Position numbers and translations under genes: made by a program. This document shows, in pieces, positions 46,550 through 57,500 of a stretch of 64,000 nt of DNA. The DNA lies in contig NZ_JADQDM010000019.1 in the NCBI RefSeq assembly GCF_015694525.1, forward strand, positions 1 through 64,000. The letters are read 5' to 3'. Positions within the stretch are counted from its first letter, which is position 1; each line of letters starts with the position of its first letter. The notes beneath the pieces are model-generated. The model worked only from the letters and a program-made list of their open reading frames with translations, did not search any database and was not told the origin of the DNA. Source of the DNA: Hymenobacter ruricola (GTDB lineage Bacteria > Bacteroidota > Bacteroidia > Cytophagales > Hymenobacteraceae).

Positions 46550-48859
46550 ATGAATCACTTCTTCTCTAGAATGCTGCCGGTGCTGGCGCTGGCGGCTTTT
46601 TCCACGTTTGCGGCCCGGGCCCAGAAGGTGGGGCTGGTGCTCAGCGGCGGCGGCGCCAAGGGCCTGGCGCACATCGGCGTGCTCAAGCAGCTGGAAAAAA
46701 ACCACATTCCCATCGACTACATCGTGGGCACGAGCATGGGCGCGGTGGTGGGCGGCATGTACGCGGCCGGCTACTCGCCCGAGGAGATTGAGCAAATTGT
46801 GCTCAGCCCCGAGTTTCAGCGCTGGACTTCGGGCAAGCCGCTGGAAAGCAAAACGTTCAACTTTCTCACCGCCGAGCCTTCGCCCTCGGCCCTGCGGCTG
46901 GGCATTGCCATCGACTCGACGTTTAAGGCGCGGGTGAGCACCAACCTGGTGAACGACCTGAACCTGAACCTGGCCCTGGCCCGCCTGCTGGCCCCGGCCT
47001 CGGCCAGTAGCGGCTACGATTTCGACAAGCTGTTCGTGCCCTTCCGCTGCATGGCCTCGGAGGTGTTTACGCGGCAGGTAGTGGAGCAGAAAAAGGGCTC
47101 GCTCTCGGACGCCATCCGCAACTCGATGTCGTTTCCGCTGGCGTTTCGGCCCATCCGCAACCTCGACGGCAAGTACTACTACGACGGCGCGGTGTACGAC
47201 AACTTCCCCACCAATCCGATGAAAAAAATCTTCGCCCCGGACGTCATCATCGGGGTGAACGTGGGCGACGTGGCCTTCAAGAAATACCCCAAAAACGACG
47301 ACCAGCTGCTGGCCAGCACCGTGGCTTTCCTGGGCACGAGCGTGGCCGACACGGGCAGCGTGGGCCCCAACGGCATCTACATTCAGCCCGACCTCGACGG
47401 CCTGGGCATCGGCGACTTTGAACGCGTGAAGGATTTCATTGCCGAAGGCGACACGGCCGCCCTGCGCGCCATGGACAAAATCAAGCTGCGCATTGGCCGC
47501 CGCGTCGATTCCACGGCGCTGCAAAAGCGCCGGCTGGCCTTCCAGGCCCTGGCCCCGAAGCCCCGCTTCATCGACGTGCAGGTGCGCGGCCTGCGCCCCG
47601 ACCAGAACGAGTACGCGGCGCGCTTTTTTCGGAAAACCGGCCGCGAGTATTCGCTCGATGACATCGAGGAAGGCTACTACCGACTGGCGTCGGACGACTA
47701 TTTCAAGAACATCTACCCGCGCATTCGCTACGACGCGGCGCGCCAGGGCTACGTGTTCAGCGTGGACGCCCAGCGCAACAACAACGTGAGTACCGAAGTG
47801 GGCTTCGTGCTGTCGAACCGCCCCATCGACAACCTGTTTTTTGGCGTGGAGTTCCGCTACCTGCGCAAGCTGCTCTACACCGCCTCGGCCGATGTGAGCC
47901 TGGGCCGCTTCTACAACGGCGCGCACGGCTCGTTCCGCATCAACATCCCGGCCAAGTACGCCTACTTCTTCGAGCCCGAGGTGACCTACAACCAGTGGGA
48001 CTACCAGAACACGGGCGGCGTGCTGGGCCGCGACGTCATCAACACCCAGGTGCGGCAGCAGGACACCAAGCTGGGCGGGCAGTTCGGCATCAGCCCCACC
48101 TACCGCAGCCGCCTGCTGCTCGACCTGGCCACCTTCGTGACCAAGGACGAATACACCAATTCCAAAGAAATCAACTCGGCCGACGTACTCGACGCCACCG
48201 TGTTCAGGGGTGCCACGGCGGCCCTGCGCCTGGCCCGCAACACCCTCAACCGCAAGCAGTACGCCACCACCGGCCACCGCTACGTGTACACGCTGCGCGG
48301 CGTGACGGGCGCGGCCACCTACACGCCCGGCTCCACGGCCGAGCAGGAAGCCAGCTCGCAACACCACGAGTGGCTGCAGTTCCGGGCCACGGTGGAGCGG
48401 TACTTTGCCCTGAAGAGCGACCGCCACGCCTGGGGCTATTTTGCGGAGCTGATGGCCAGCTCGCAGGGCACGTTTTCCAATTTCCGCTCCTCGCAAACCA
48501 CGGCGCCCGTGTTTGCCCCGCTGCCCGATTCGCGCACCCTGTTTCTGGATGCCTACCGCTCCTCGCGCTACGCCGCGGTGGGCCTGCGCTACACCCGGCC
48601 TTTCTTAAAAAAGCTGGAATGGCGCACCGAGGCCTATGTGCACGTCAACGCCCAGCCCCTGCGGCAGGGCGACCTGCAGGTGGCCACGCGCGAGTCGGGC
48701 TTCGACCGTCCGCGCCTCACGGCCAGCACCGGGCTGGTGTTTCAGACGCCCGTGGGGCCGCTGGCCGTGCACGCCCGGTTCTACGACGACCCGGCCGAGC
48801 GGTTCGGCATATACGGGCACCTGGGCTTCCTGCTGTTCCGCGGCCGCGCGCTGGAATAA
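46550..48859 (+). CDS. Patatin-like phospholipase fused to BamA-type barrel
   Basis: A 769-residue outer-membrane protein. Signal peptide 1-24 (ending AARAQ). The patatin domain (about 26-320) has the oxyanion loop GGGAKG (33-38), the nucleophile in GTSMG (Ser62) and the catalytic Asp in YYDGAVYDNFP, so lipase activity is plausible. A POTRA-like segment follows (IDVQVRGLRPDQNEYAARFF) and then a 16-strand Omp85-like barrel to the C-terminal strand GHLGFLLFRGRAL. Such fusions resemble type Vd systems (PlpD-like), in which the barrel displays or exports the lipase. There is no obvious operon partner. Confidence 0.93.
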   Translation: MNHFFSRMLPVLALAAFSTFAARAQKVGLVLSGGGAKGLAHIGVLKQLEKNHIPIDYIVGTSMGAVVGGMYAAGYSPEEIEQIVLSPEFQRWTSGKPLESKTFNFLTAEPSPSALRLGIAIDSTFKARVSTNLVNDLNLNLALARLLAPASASSGYDFDKLFVPFRCMASEVFTRQVVEQKKGSLSDAIRNSMSFPLAFRPIRNLDGKYYYDGAVYDNFPTNPMKKIFAPDVIIGVNVGDVAFKKYPKNDDQLLASTVAFLGTSVADTGSVGPNGIYIQPDLDGLGIGDFERVKDFIAEGDTAALRAMDKIKLRIGRRVDSTALQKRRLAFQALAPKPRFIDVQVRGLRPDQNEYAARFFRKTGREYSLDDIEEGYYRLASDDYFKNIYPRIRYDAARQGYVFSVDAQRNNNVSTEVGFVLSNRPIDNLFFGVEFRYLRKLLYTASADVSLGRFYNGAHGSFRINIPAKYAYFFEPEVTYNQWDYQNTGGVLGRDVINTQVRQQDTKLGGQFGISPTYRSRLLLDLATFVTKDEYTNSKEINSADVLDATVFRGATAALRLARNTLNRKQYATTGHRYVYTLRGVTGAATYTPGSTAEQEASSQHHEWLQFRATVERYFALKSDRHAWGYFAELMASSQGTFSNFRSSQTTAPVFAPLPDSRTLFLDAYRSSRYAAVGLRYTRPFLKKLEWRTEAYVHVNAQPLRQGDLQVATRESGFDRPRLTASTGLVFQTPVGPLAVHARFYDDPAERFGIYGHLGFLLFRGRALE

Positions 48860-48866
48860 GGCGGCC

Positions 48867-49586
48867 TCAGTTGTCGCCGTTCAGGGCCGCCGCTACTTCG
48901 GCGGCGGCCTCCAGGGGCAGCAGGTGGCCGGCGCCGGGCACCACCGTAAACGGCGTACCCGCCGGCAGCAGCGGCAACGTGAGCCGGCGCTGGGTTTCGG
49001 GCGTGATGGCGGTGTCGCCCTCCCCCACCAGCAGGTGGCAGGGCACGGCCAGCCGCGGCATCAGCGCTTCGATGTTTTCGCGGGTGCCGTGTTGCAGCCA
49101 GTTCGCCCAGGCCGCGGGCGTGCTCCGCAGGTTATCGGCAATGACGTGGGCCCGCAGCTCGGGCGCGATGGGGCGCCGGGTGATTTTATCAAACGTTTTC
49201 GCGGCCTCCTCCGGCTTGCCCTGCGCGGCCAGTGAGGCGGCCCGGTCTTCGTCGGTCATGGGCTCGCCGGCGGGTGGCGAGGGCGACAACAGCACCAGCC
49301 GGCGCAGGCCCGCGGGGTGCCGCGCGGCCAAGGCCAGGGCCATTTTGCCGCTCATGCTGTGGCCGATGAGCGTGAACTCGCCCACCTGCTCCTGCGCAAT
49401 AAACGCAGCTATCCAGTCGGCATACGCCCGCACGGTGTAATCGAAGCCGGCCGCCACTGCCTGCCCGCCAAAGCCGGGCAAATCGGGCGCCAGCAGGCGC
49501 ACGCCGGCCGGCAGCAGCGTCCGGAGCACATCGTATTCGCGGCCGGAGCTGGCCCAGCAGTGCAGGGCCACGACGGTAGGCGTCAT
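48867..49586 (-). CDS. Alpha/beta-hydrolase
   Basis: A 239-residue cytoplasmic alpha/beta hydrolase. VALHCWASSGREYDVL near the N-terminus is the oxyanion-hole strand, LLAPDLPGFGGQ follows, TLIGHSMSGKMALALAARHP carries the nucleophile, LLVGEGDTAITPE the acid and VVPGAGHLLPLEA the histidine. Such enzymes cleave esters or C-C bonds; the substrate is unknown. It ends seven bases beyond the patatin stop on the opposite strand, so the genes converge without a visible terminator. Confidence 0.88.
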   Translation of the reverse strand: MTPTVVALHCWASSGREYDVLRTLLPAGVRLLAPDLPGFGGQAVAAGFDYTVRAYADWIAAFIAQEQVGEFTLIGHSMSGKMALALAARHPAGLRRLVLLSPSPPAGEPMTDEDRAASLAAQGKPEEAAKTFDKITRRPIAPELRAHVIADNLRSTPAAWANWLQHGTRENIEALMPRLAVPCHLLVGEGDTAITPETQRRLTLPLLPAGTPFTVVPGAGHLLPLEAAAEVAAALNGDN

Positions 49587-49943
49587 AAGCAGAGGGATTA
49601 AGCCATTAACACGGCCGGGCTGCCGCGCTCCGGGGTAAGCTCAACGGCGGCCCAGTTGTTTGCCGGCGCCTGCATTTTCTGCTTCGGGCCGGGCTTGGGT
49701 TAAGCCGGCCGAGCCGGAAGCACTATTTCCAGCGGTGGGAAATCCGGCCACGCTCGCCTCGTCGTAAGTGCCACCCAACCTCCTATTCTTATCCCGGCCC
49801 GGCTTTGGGCCCGCCTTATTATCAGTTTTTAGCCACTAACTCATCTTTTTTATCTGCGCAAATAATTACTACTCAGTCCTGTATTTTTTCTATTCCTGGC
49901 GCCCGCTCCTTCCACATTGGCCGGTGCCAGCTCTCGCCCTTCT
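49587..49943. other. Divergent intergenic region, no gene seen
   Basis: About 355 bases between the hydrolase and the ECF sigma gene. The right half (49820-49900) is AT-rich and probably carries the sigma-factor promoter, but I cannot place a -7 box with confidence. No gene or repeat is visible. Confidence 0.4.
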
Positions 49944-50498
49944 ATGAAACCAACCCCGGTGCTGCTGACGGCAACGGACGAAGACGCGCTGGTGCAGCGC
50001 CTTCTCGCTCGTGACGAACAAGCTCTGCGACTTCTCCATGACCGCTACTCCCGCAACCTGCTCACCGTCATCACGCGTTTGGTACACGACGAAGCCCTGG
50101 CCCAGGACGTGCTGCAGGAGGGCCTGCTGAAAGTGTGGCTGAGCATAGCCCGGTACGACCCCGCCCGCGGCCGCCTCTTCACCTGGATGGTGCGGGTGTG
50201 CTGCAACCAGGCCATCGACGCGCTGCGCAGCCCGCGCCACCGCTTCCACAGCGGCACCAAGTCGCTGGAAACGGGCGGGGCCCAGCAGGCCTCCGCGCCC
50301 GTCTCGTTCAACCCCGAGCACATTGGCCTGCGCGAGCTGGTGCTGCGCCTCAAGCCTCGCCAGAGCGAGGTCATCAACCTGCTGTATTTCGGCGGTTGCA
50401 CCCAGGCCGAAGCGGCCGAGCAGCTGGGCATTCCGCTGGCCACGGTGAAAACCCGGGCCCGCGCGGCCCTGCAGGTGCTGGCCCAACTGGCCAAGTAA
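49944..50498 (+). CDS. ECF-type RNA polymerase sigma factor
   Basis: A 184-residue sigma-70-family factor. Region 2: DEQALRLLHDRYSRNLLTVI, LAQDVLQEGLLKVWLSIARY and GRLFTWMVRVCCNQAIDALR. Region 4: LRELVLRLKPRQSEVINLLY, GGCTQAEAAEQLGIPLATVK (helix-turn-helix) and TRARAALQVLAQL. It should redirect RNA polymerase to a small regulon. Many factors of this type are followed by an anti-sigma gene; here the next gene is on the opposite strand with only six bases between. ATG at 49944 (MKPTPVLL) is preferred to one 27 bases upstream. Confidence 0.93.
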   Translation: MKPTPVLLTATDEDALVQRLLARDEQALRLLHDRYSRNLLTVITRLVHDEALAQDVLQEGLLKVWLSIARYDPARGRLFTWMVRVCCNQAIDALRSPRHRFHSGTKSLETGGAQQASAPVSFNPEHIGLRELVLRLKPRQSEVINLLYFGGCTQAEAAEQLGIPLATVKTRARAALQVLAQLAK

Positions 50499-50504
50499 GC
50501 AGCC

Positions 50505-51425
50505 CTAGCGCGGGCATTCCTCCCGGGTCAGGCTTTCGTTGATGAGAATGGCGGCGCGGTTGCCCTCGGCCGCGGCTATCAGGGCCTGCTGGGCGCCGGG
50601 CGTGGTGTCGCCGGCGGCGTAGAGGCGATGAATGGACGTTTGCAGGCCCGAATCGACCCACACGGCGCCCTTGCTGGTGAGGCGGGCGCCCAGTTCCTCG
50701 GCCAGGGCGCTACGCTGCAGCTGCGGCGCATGCAAAAACAGGGCGGCCCGCTCCAGCCGGCTGCCATCGGCAAACTCTATGCACCGCAAGTCCCGCTCCT
50801 CGGTGCCGATGAGCTGGCTGATGCGCTCTTCCTGAATGCGGATTTTGTGGCGGCGCAGGCGGCGCCGGGCATTGGGCGTGAGGTGGCCCGGCCCATTGGT
50901 CACCACCACAATGTCGGAGCTCCAGCGGCTCACCAGCAGGGCCAGGCCCGTCACGGTGCGGCCCTGCCCGTACACGGCCAGGGGCTGGCCGCGCACCTCC
51001 CAGCCGTGGCAGTACGGGCAGTGCAGCACGCCCCGCCCCCACAGCTCGCGGAAGCCCGGCAGCGGCGGCAGAATGTCGGTGACGCCGGTGGCCAGCAGCA
51101 CGCGCCGGGCCGTGAGGGCAAAGGGCGCGTCGTCGGCGGTGCCGCGGCCGGTGGCCCGGAAGCCTCCCTCCTGCTTGGTCAGGGTTTCGATGCGCAGGCA
51201 CTGCACTTCCACGGTTTCGTAGGGGCGCAACTGCTCATGGCCCAGGCGCAGCAGCTCGGCCGGCGCAATGCCGTCGCGGGTGAGGAAGCCGTGCACGCCC
51301 GGCGAGCATTCGTTGCGCGGGCGGCCGCCGTCGGCCAGCAGCACCCGGCGCAGGCAGCGGCCCAGGGTGAGGGCCGCGGCCAGCCCGGCGCTGCCCGCGC
51401 CAATTATTAACACGTCGTATTGCAT
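50505..51425 (-). CDS. Thioredoxin-reductase-like FAD/NAD(P) oxidoreductase
   Basis: A 306-residue flavoprotein. YDVLIIGAGSAGLAAALTLG is the FAD motif, and RRVLLADGGRPRNECSPGVH follows. The redox-active pair is in LHCPYCHGWEV (CPYC). LAVYGQGRTVTGLALLVSRW is the NAD(P) domain with a modified glycine motif (GQGRTVTG), and LYAAGDTTPGAQQALIAAAE is the C-terminal FAD motif. It may reduce a thioredoxin-like or a small-molecule disulphide. It is full length for this group and starts at 51425 (MQYDVLIIG). It is convergent with the ECF sigma gene. Confidence 0.92.
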   Translation of the reverse strand: MQYDVLIIGAGSAGLAAALTLGRCLRRVLLADGGRPRNECSPGVHGFLTRDGIAPAELLRLGHEQLRPYETVEVQCLRIETLTKQEGGFRATGRGTADDAPFALTARRVLLATGVTDILPPLPGFRELWGRGVLHCPYCHGWEVRGQPLAVYGQGRTVTGLALLVSRWSSDIVVVTNGPGHLTPNARRRLRRHKIRIQEERISQLIGTEERDLRCIEFADGSRLERAALFLHAPQLQRSALAEELGARLTSKGAVWVDSGLQTSIHRLYAAGDTTPGAQQALIAAAEGNRAAILINESLTREECPR

Positions 51426-51510
51426 CAGAAGGAGAAGTCACGTATCCATTCGGTCTGGTCTAACCTTCGAGCCGGCTCCGGGGTTACGCCGACAGCTATA
51501 ACAAGCATAA

Positions 51511-51543
51511 AAAAAGCCCTCCCCGGCGTGGGGAGGGCTTTTT
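51511..51543. terminator. Terminator of the 2522-residue T9SS protein gene
   Basis: A 14-base perfect stem (AAAAAGCCCTCCCC) with a five-base loop and T runs on both strands, 32 bases after the giant gene's stop on the minus strand. It lies upstream of the oxidoreductase gene start. Confidence 0.88.
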
Positions 51544-51575
51544 CATTCACCGGCAAGCCGGAAGCTACCTCGTCG

Positions 51576-54500
51576 TTATTCTTTGATGAGGCGCTTGGTG
51601 AGGTTGGTGCCGTTCTGGCCCCGCACCAGCACCACGTAGGTGCCGCTGGCGATGGTGTTCAGGTCGAGGGCGTGGGCCATACCGGCCGTGTGCGCAGCAC
51701 TCAGCACCACGCGGCCCGTGGCGTCGAGCACGCTCACCTGGTAGGTGCCGGCGGGCAGGGCGGTCAGGTCGAGCTGCGTGCTGCCAGCGGCCGGGTTGGG
51801 CGCCAGCGAGATGGCGGGCTCAACGGCGCCTTTGGTGAAGGCCACCGTGCGCACGGGCGAGTAGGTGGCGGTGCCGTCGGCGTCCACCTGCTGCAGGCGG
51901 TAGTACACTAGGCCGCTCACCTTGTTGCCGATGCCGGCGTCGGTCAGGGCGTAGCTCGTGGCGGCCGAAGTCGAACCCTGGCCTTTCACCTGCGCGATTT
52001 TCACGAAGTCCGTGCCGTTGAGGCTGCGCTCCACGTTGAAGTGGTCGTTGTTTTTCTCCGAAGCCGTGGCCCAGGTCAGGGCGGCATCCAGGTTCTTCAC
52101 GGCCGTGGCCGTGAACTCCTTCAGCTCAACCGGCAGCGGCACAGCGCCCGTGGTGATGGTCACTGTGTTGGTGTTCGTGCCGCCTTTGGTGTCGATGGTC
52201 GTCACCGTAATGGCGGGGAGCGTGATGCCCAGGCGCGGCAGCTTGGTGGGGTCGAGTACCTTAAACTGGCCCGTGGTGGTGACGAATTCGATGCCGTAGG
52301 TGCCCAGCAGCGTCACGTCGGAAGCGCTGATGGAGGCCGACATGATGCCGTTGCTCACGGCGCCGGTGCCCGTGGCGGGTGCCTTGCCGGTGTTGGTGTC
52401 GTAAATCAGGCCGGCGGTGTTGTACTGCGCGCCGTTGATGTCGATGCCGAAGGCCAGCACGTCACCCACAGCGTACTTGTTGGCGTTGCCGCCCTTCGTA
52501 GCCGTGCGGGTGTACACCGAGTTAACGTCCTGGCCCACGGCCAGGGTGTAGGTGGCCACGTTGGACACGCCGCCCTGCGGGTCGGTGCCGGTGTAGGTGA
52601 AGGCCACCGAGCCCACGTACGACGCCAGCGGGTCGAACGACAAGCTTTGCATCTGGGTCAGGGTCAGGTTCAGGGTGCTGAAATTGGTGGCGGTGATGGC
52701 CGTGAAGGTGCCGCCGTTGTTGTAGTACAGCGTGCCCTGAGTGCCGGCGTTCGGAATGCTCACGAGCTGGAACGAATTGATGACGGCGCTTTCGGCGTCG
52801 GTCACCACGAAGGGCGAGATGGGCTGCCGGTCAGCCGTGTTGCCTTCGGGCGCCAGGGAGGTGTTCACCACGTCGTAGGCCACCGGCCTCTGGTTTATTA
52901 CGCTGGTCGGCACGCTGGCCGTGTTCGAGGCGTTGACGGCGGGCTCCGTGGTGCTCGTTGCCACGTCGGCCCGCACCGTGAAGTTCGCCGAGGGGGCCGT
53001 GAAGCTCACCACCACCGTTTCCGAAACGCCCGAGTTCAGGGTGCTGGCCGTGCGGATGGTCACGGTGCCGCTGCCGCTGATGGCCGCGCCGCCGTTGATG
53101 CTGTACGAAGTCACGCCCGCGGGCAGGGTCAGGGTCTGGGTGGTACCGCCGGCGGCCGAGGGGCCGTTGTTGGTGGTCACCACGGCGTACGACACCTGCG
53201 CGCCGGCCATGGCCGAAGCCGGGCCGCTGATGGCCGTAGTTACGTCGGCCCGGTTGGCGGGGGTCACGGCTACAGTTTTTGTGTTGTTGGTGGGGTCGGT
53301 ATCCGGGTTGTTCAAGGCCGTCGTGGCCGTGGCCGTGAAGGCGGTGCCCGGCAGCGTCACGTCAATGGTGTTGGTGATGACGCCGCTGGTGGCCAGGCTG
53401 GGGGTGGCCGGGATGGTCACCACGCCGGTGAGGTTGTTGTAGCTGCCATTGCCGCTGACCACCACGCTGCCACCGTTGTTGAGCAGACCCGAGGGCAAGG
53501 ACACGGTTTGCATCACGTTGGTGGCGGCCTGTACGGTGCCGTTGGTCGTCGTCACGGTGAAGCGGCCGGTAGAGCCGGCCACTGGAGTAGCGGGGCCCGT
53601 CAGGCCGGTCACCAGGTCCAGGGCGGTCAGGTCCGACGTGAAGAGCGGCGTGATAACCTGGGCGGTGTTGTTGGCCGAGTTTACGTCGGTAGCAGAGGAC
53701 GTAACGGCCGCCGTTACGCGCAGCAGGGTCACATCGGGGGTGATGAACTGCACCGTAAAGCTGGTGCCCGGTTCGCCGTCGCGGGTCAGGTTAGGGCTCA
53801 CCGTTGGGGCCGTGAGGGCGCCGGTGCTCCGCGTGTACGTGCTGCCGTTGGTGAACACCACCGTGTTCACGTTATCGTAGATGCCGGCGGCATTGTTTAG
53901 CAGCAGCGTAGCCGGCGCCAAGTTGGCAGGCAACACCAGGCTGGTGGCGGTGGTGCCAGTGGTCGAGGGGCCGTTGTTGGCCGTGGTCACGGTGTAGAGC
54001 ACCGGGTTGCCCACCACGGCCTGGGCCGGGCCGGCAATCGCCACGGTGGCATCCACGGCCAGCGTCACGCCGTTGCCGTTGGGGGCGTTGAACTGCGAGG
54101 CGTTGTTGGTCAGGCTCGATTCCGTGGTCGTCGTCGATACCTGAGCCGCGGCCCGCACGGGGCCGGAGCCTTGCACCACGTAGCTTACCGAAGTGAAGGC
54201 CGTGCCGTTGCCAACGAGGCTGGTGATGGCGGGCAGCGTCAGCGCGCCGGTGGCGATGGTGTACACCGCGCCCGAAGCGAAGGTCACCGTCGTGGCGCCC
54301 ACGGTGCCGGTCAGGCCGTTCACCTGCAGGGTGGCGGGGTCGAAGCCGGTCGAGAGGTTCACTACCTGCCGCACGTCCTGGGCCGTGGTGGTGCTGTTGT
54401 TCACCGTTTGCACGCCGTAAGTCACGGTCTGGCCAGCCGTTTCGTTGTTCGTAGCAGCCACACCGCCTTGAACACGAGTGTTGAAGATGCTGATGGCCAC

Positions 54501-57500
54501 ATCGGTAACAGGCTGAATTTCGGTTTCCACGGTGGCCACGTTATCGGCCGGCACGAGGTCGTACGAGGTCGAAACGACATTGGTACTCACGGCGAACGAA
54601 GTGCCCGATTTGGGTGCCTCGAGCACAATGCTGTACGAGGTGGTGGCTGCGATGCTTTGCGAAGGGATATTGGGCAGCAGGAGCACGCCCGTCGTTTGCG
54701 AGTACGTAGCGCCGCTGGGATAGGTAATGGTGGTGCCGTTTAGCGTGCCGCCGTTGCCGTCCAGTGTCATGGTGAGCGTCGTCTGCCCAGTAGGCAGCAT
54801 CACTTGCGACTGCACGTTGGCCGCGGCAAGGGGGCCGCGGTTGCCCTGCGTCACGGTATAGGTCGCCGGGCCGCCTGCCGCTACCTGGCTTGGGCCCGTT
54901 ACGGTGGTGTACAGGTTGGTGCCCGTACCACTGGGGGTGCCAATGCCAACCGACGTGGCAGAGGCCGCCCCGTTCAGGTAAGCCGTGTTGTTTCCGGGGT
55001 TGGTATCCGTGGCCGAAGTCAACGTAACCAACGCGGAGGGTGAGAAACCAACGTCGGGCGCTGAAAAGCTGATGGAGTTGGTTACTACTTGCCCGATGGT
55101 CAGGGGCACGGCAGGAAAGGTTACCCGGCCGTTACTGCTGTTGTAGGTGCCGCCATTCGTGGCAAACACTCCCGACAGGTTTGTGGGCAGTTGCACCGTT
55201 TGCACGGCCGCGCCCGCCGGCGATATGCCGTTGTTGCGCGTGGTTACGATAAACGTGGCCAGGTTTTTATAAGATACGACGGTCTGCCCCGTGAGGCTCG
55301 TGGTCAGGTCCGATTGCGGCGTCACCGCGAGGCTGAGCGACGACACGTTGTTGGCCGTAGCGCCGTTTTCATCGCTCGTGGTGGCAATGCGCGACACGGC
55401 CGTGAAGTTGGCGTACGAAGCGGGCAGGTTGGCAATGGTCACCGTCACGTCCTGGGCCGTGGAGCCCGAAGCCAACGTGGCCACCGGCGTGGTGTAGGCA
55501 ATCAGGCCGGTCACGTTGTTGTAGGTGGCGCCGGCGGTGGAAGTTACCGTGGCACCGGCAGTGGTCAGGCCGGCCGGCAGCTGCACGAAGCGCGTCACGC
55601 CGGTGGCGTCGTTCGGGCCGAGGTTGCGGAAAGTTGCCGTCAGGTTCAGGGTGCCGCCCGCGTTGGGGGCCGCGCCGCTGATGGTGGTAGCCACGTTGGC
55701 CACCGCCGTCACGGGGATGGTGTAGGTAGCGGTGTTTGAAGACACGCCGTTGAGGTCGAAAGCCAGGTAGTTGAAGGTGGCATTGCCCGTGAAGCCCGAT
55801 GTGGGCTGGAACGTGAGCAGGTTCAGCTGATTGGCATTGATGTTGAGGCCAGTAGCCGGCACGGTCGTACCATTAAAGACGAGCGTGCCGCCCGTAGCCG
55901 GCGCATACACCTGATACAAAATAATATCGTTGCCAGCGCCGTCGGCCGTGGCCGAGAGGTTGGGGCTGAGCACCGTCGCCGGGCTGTTGGTGGGCAGGGC
56001 GTCGTTGGTCACGTTGTTGGCTACGGGAGCCAAGTTTACCTTCACATTGCCCGAAAACTCCGAAGTAGCGTTGCTCAGCGTCGCCGTGCTGGTGAGCACA
56101 GTGCCAGCCGACAGCGTGCCGCCGGGCAGCGACGACAGCGGAATGCTGATGATGAAGCCACTGGCAGAATTGTCTGAGCCTTGGTTCAGGCCGTTAATCA
56201 AGCCCGAATAGCTCAGCCCGGAACGGGTATCGATATCGGCCACGCCTTCCGTGACCGTGGTCAAATACGTCTGGCCTTCGCCGAAGCCCGTGGGGTCAAC
56301 CGCGGCCTTGTAGAGCTCAATCGACGAACTGCCGCGGGCGTAGCCGGCCACAATCAGGTTGGTGCCCGAAATGGTGGCCGACGTAATCACCGGGAAGTTG
56401 AGCAGGCCATTGGCGCCGGTGTCGGCGTCGCCGTTGTCGTTCAGGGTCACGCCGTCGCCGCTGGTGGTGGTGCCGTTGGTCAGGTCGATGGCCAGGCCGT
56501 TGTTGCCGCCGAAGATGTTTTGCGAGAACGTGTTGGTGCTGGTGCCGCTTTGGGCCACGATGCCGCCGCCGTTGGCGCGGGTCGAGTTGCGGATGACGTT
56601 GCTGGAGATGGTCGTGCCGCTGGCCCCGTTGAGGAGCGTCACGTTCACGCCGTTGTTGTAGATGGTGTTGCTGGCAATGGTCAGGCCGGTGGCCGTGCCG
56701 TTCACCAGCACGCCGCTGCTGGCGGCCTGCGAGCCCGTGATGGTCAGGTTGCGCAGCGCCTCGTTGGCCCCCGAGAAGGCCAGGCCCGTGAAACCGTTCA
56801 GGTTCAGCACAATTTCCGGACCCGTCGATTCCGAGCCGGCCGTGGTCACCACGGGGGTGTTGTTGCCGGTCGAGTTCGCCTGGGTATTGCCGTCAATCAC
56901 GGTGAGCGGGCCGGTGATGGCCGGCAAGGCCGAAGCCAAAGTGATGGTGGAGGTGGTGCCCGCAAAATCGGTGGGCAGGCCCGCCGCCTGGCCGGCCACC
57001 GCCGAGCCGTTGGGTAGCATGAAGACGGCGTTTTCGCGGCCAGTCGGCAGGGCCGTCGTCGCGCCGCCGGTGGCGGTGTACTTCTGCGTGATGCCGGCTT
57101 CGTCGCCCAGCGCGTTGCTGTTGGTGATGAACTGGCGCAGCGAGCCCTGACCCGAGTCGTTGTTGTTGACAATGACGTCGAAGCTGAAGCCAAAGTCAAC
57201 CCCGAGCAGCGGGCCACTGGCCGGCGTGGTCACGGTCACGATGGATTGAATTTCGTTGACTGCGCTGGCGTTGGAGTTCGGCAGGTTAGTCGTTCGGCTG
57301 CCGTAATCGGTTTCGCCGGGAGCGGCCCCGCCCACGCGGTTGGTAAATTCGGTGACGCCGTCCGACACGAAGGTTTGCACCGGGTACAGGCCGGCAATGC
57401 CGCCGGTCCGGCCGCTCACCACCGTGTTGTTCACCACGCGCACTTTGTACTGCGTGTTCGAGGTGATGGTGCCGGCGGGCAGGCCATTCTGGCCGTTCAC

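Noticed and set aside
46367..48496. 709-codon minus-strand frame opposite the patatin gene
   Set aside because: No motif or signal; the plus strand encodes the patatin-BamA protein.
52041..53900. 619-codon plus-strand frame opposite the giant gene
   Set aside because: Arg/His/Gly-rich shadow; the giant minus-strand gene has a signal peptide and T9SS domain over the whole region.
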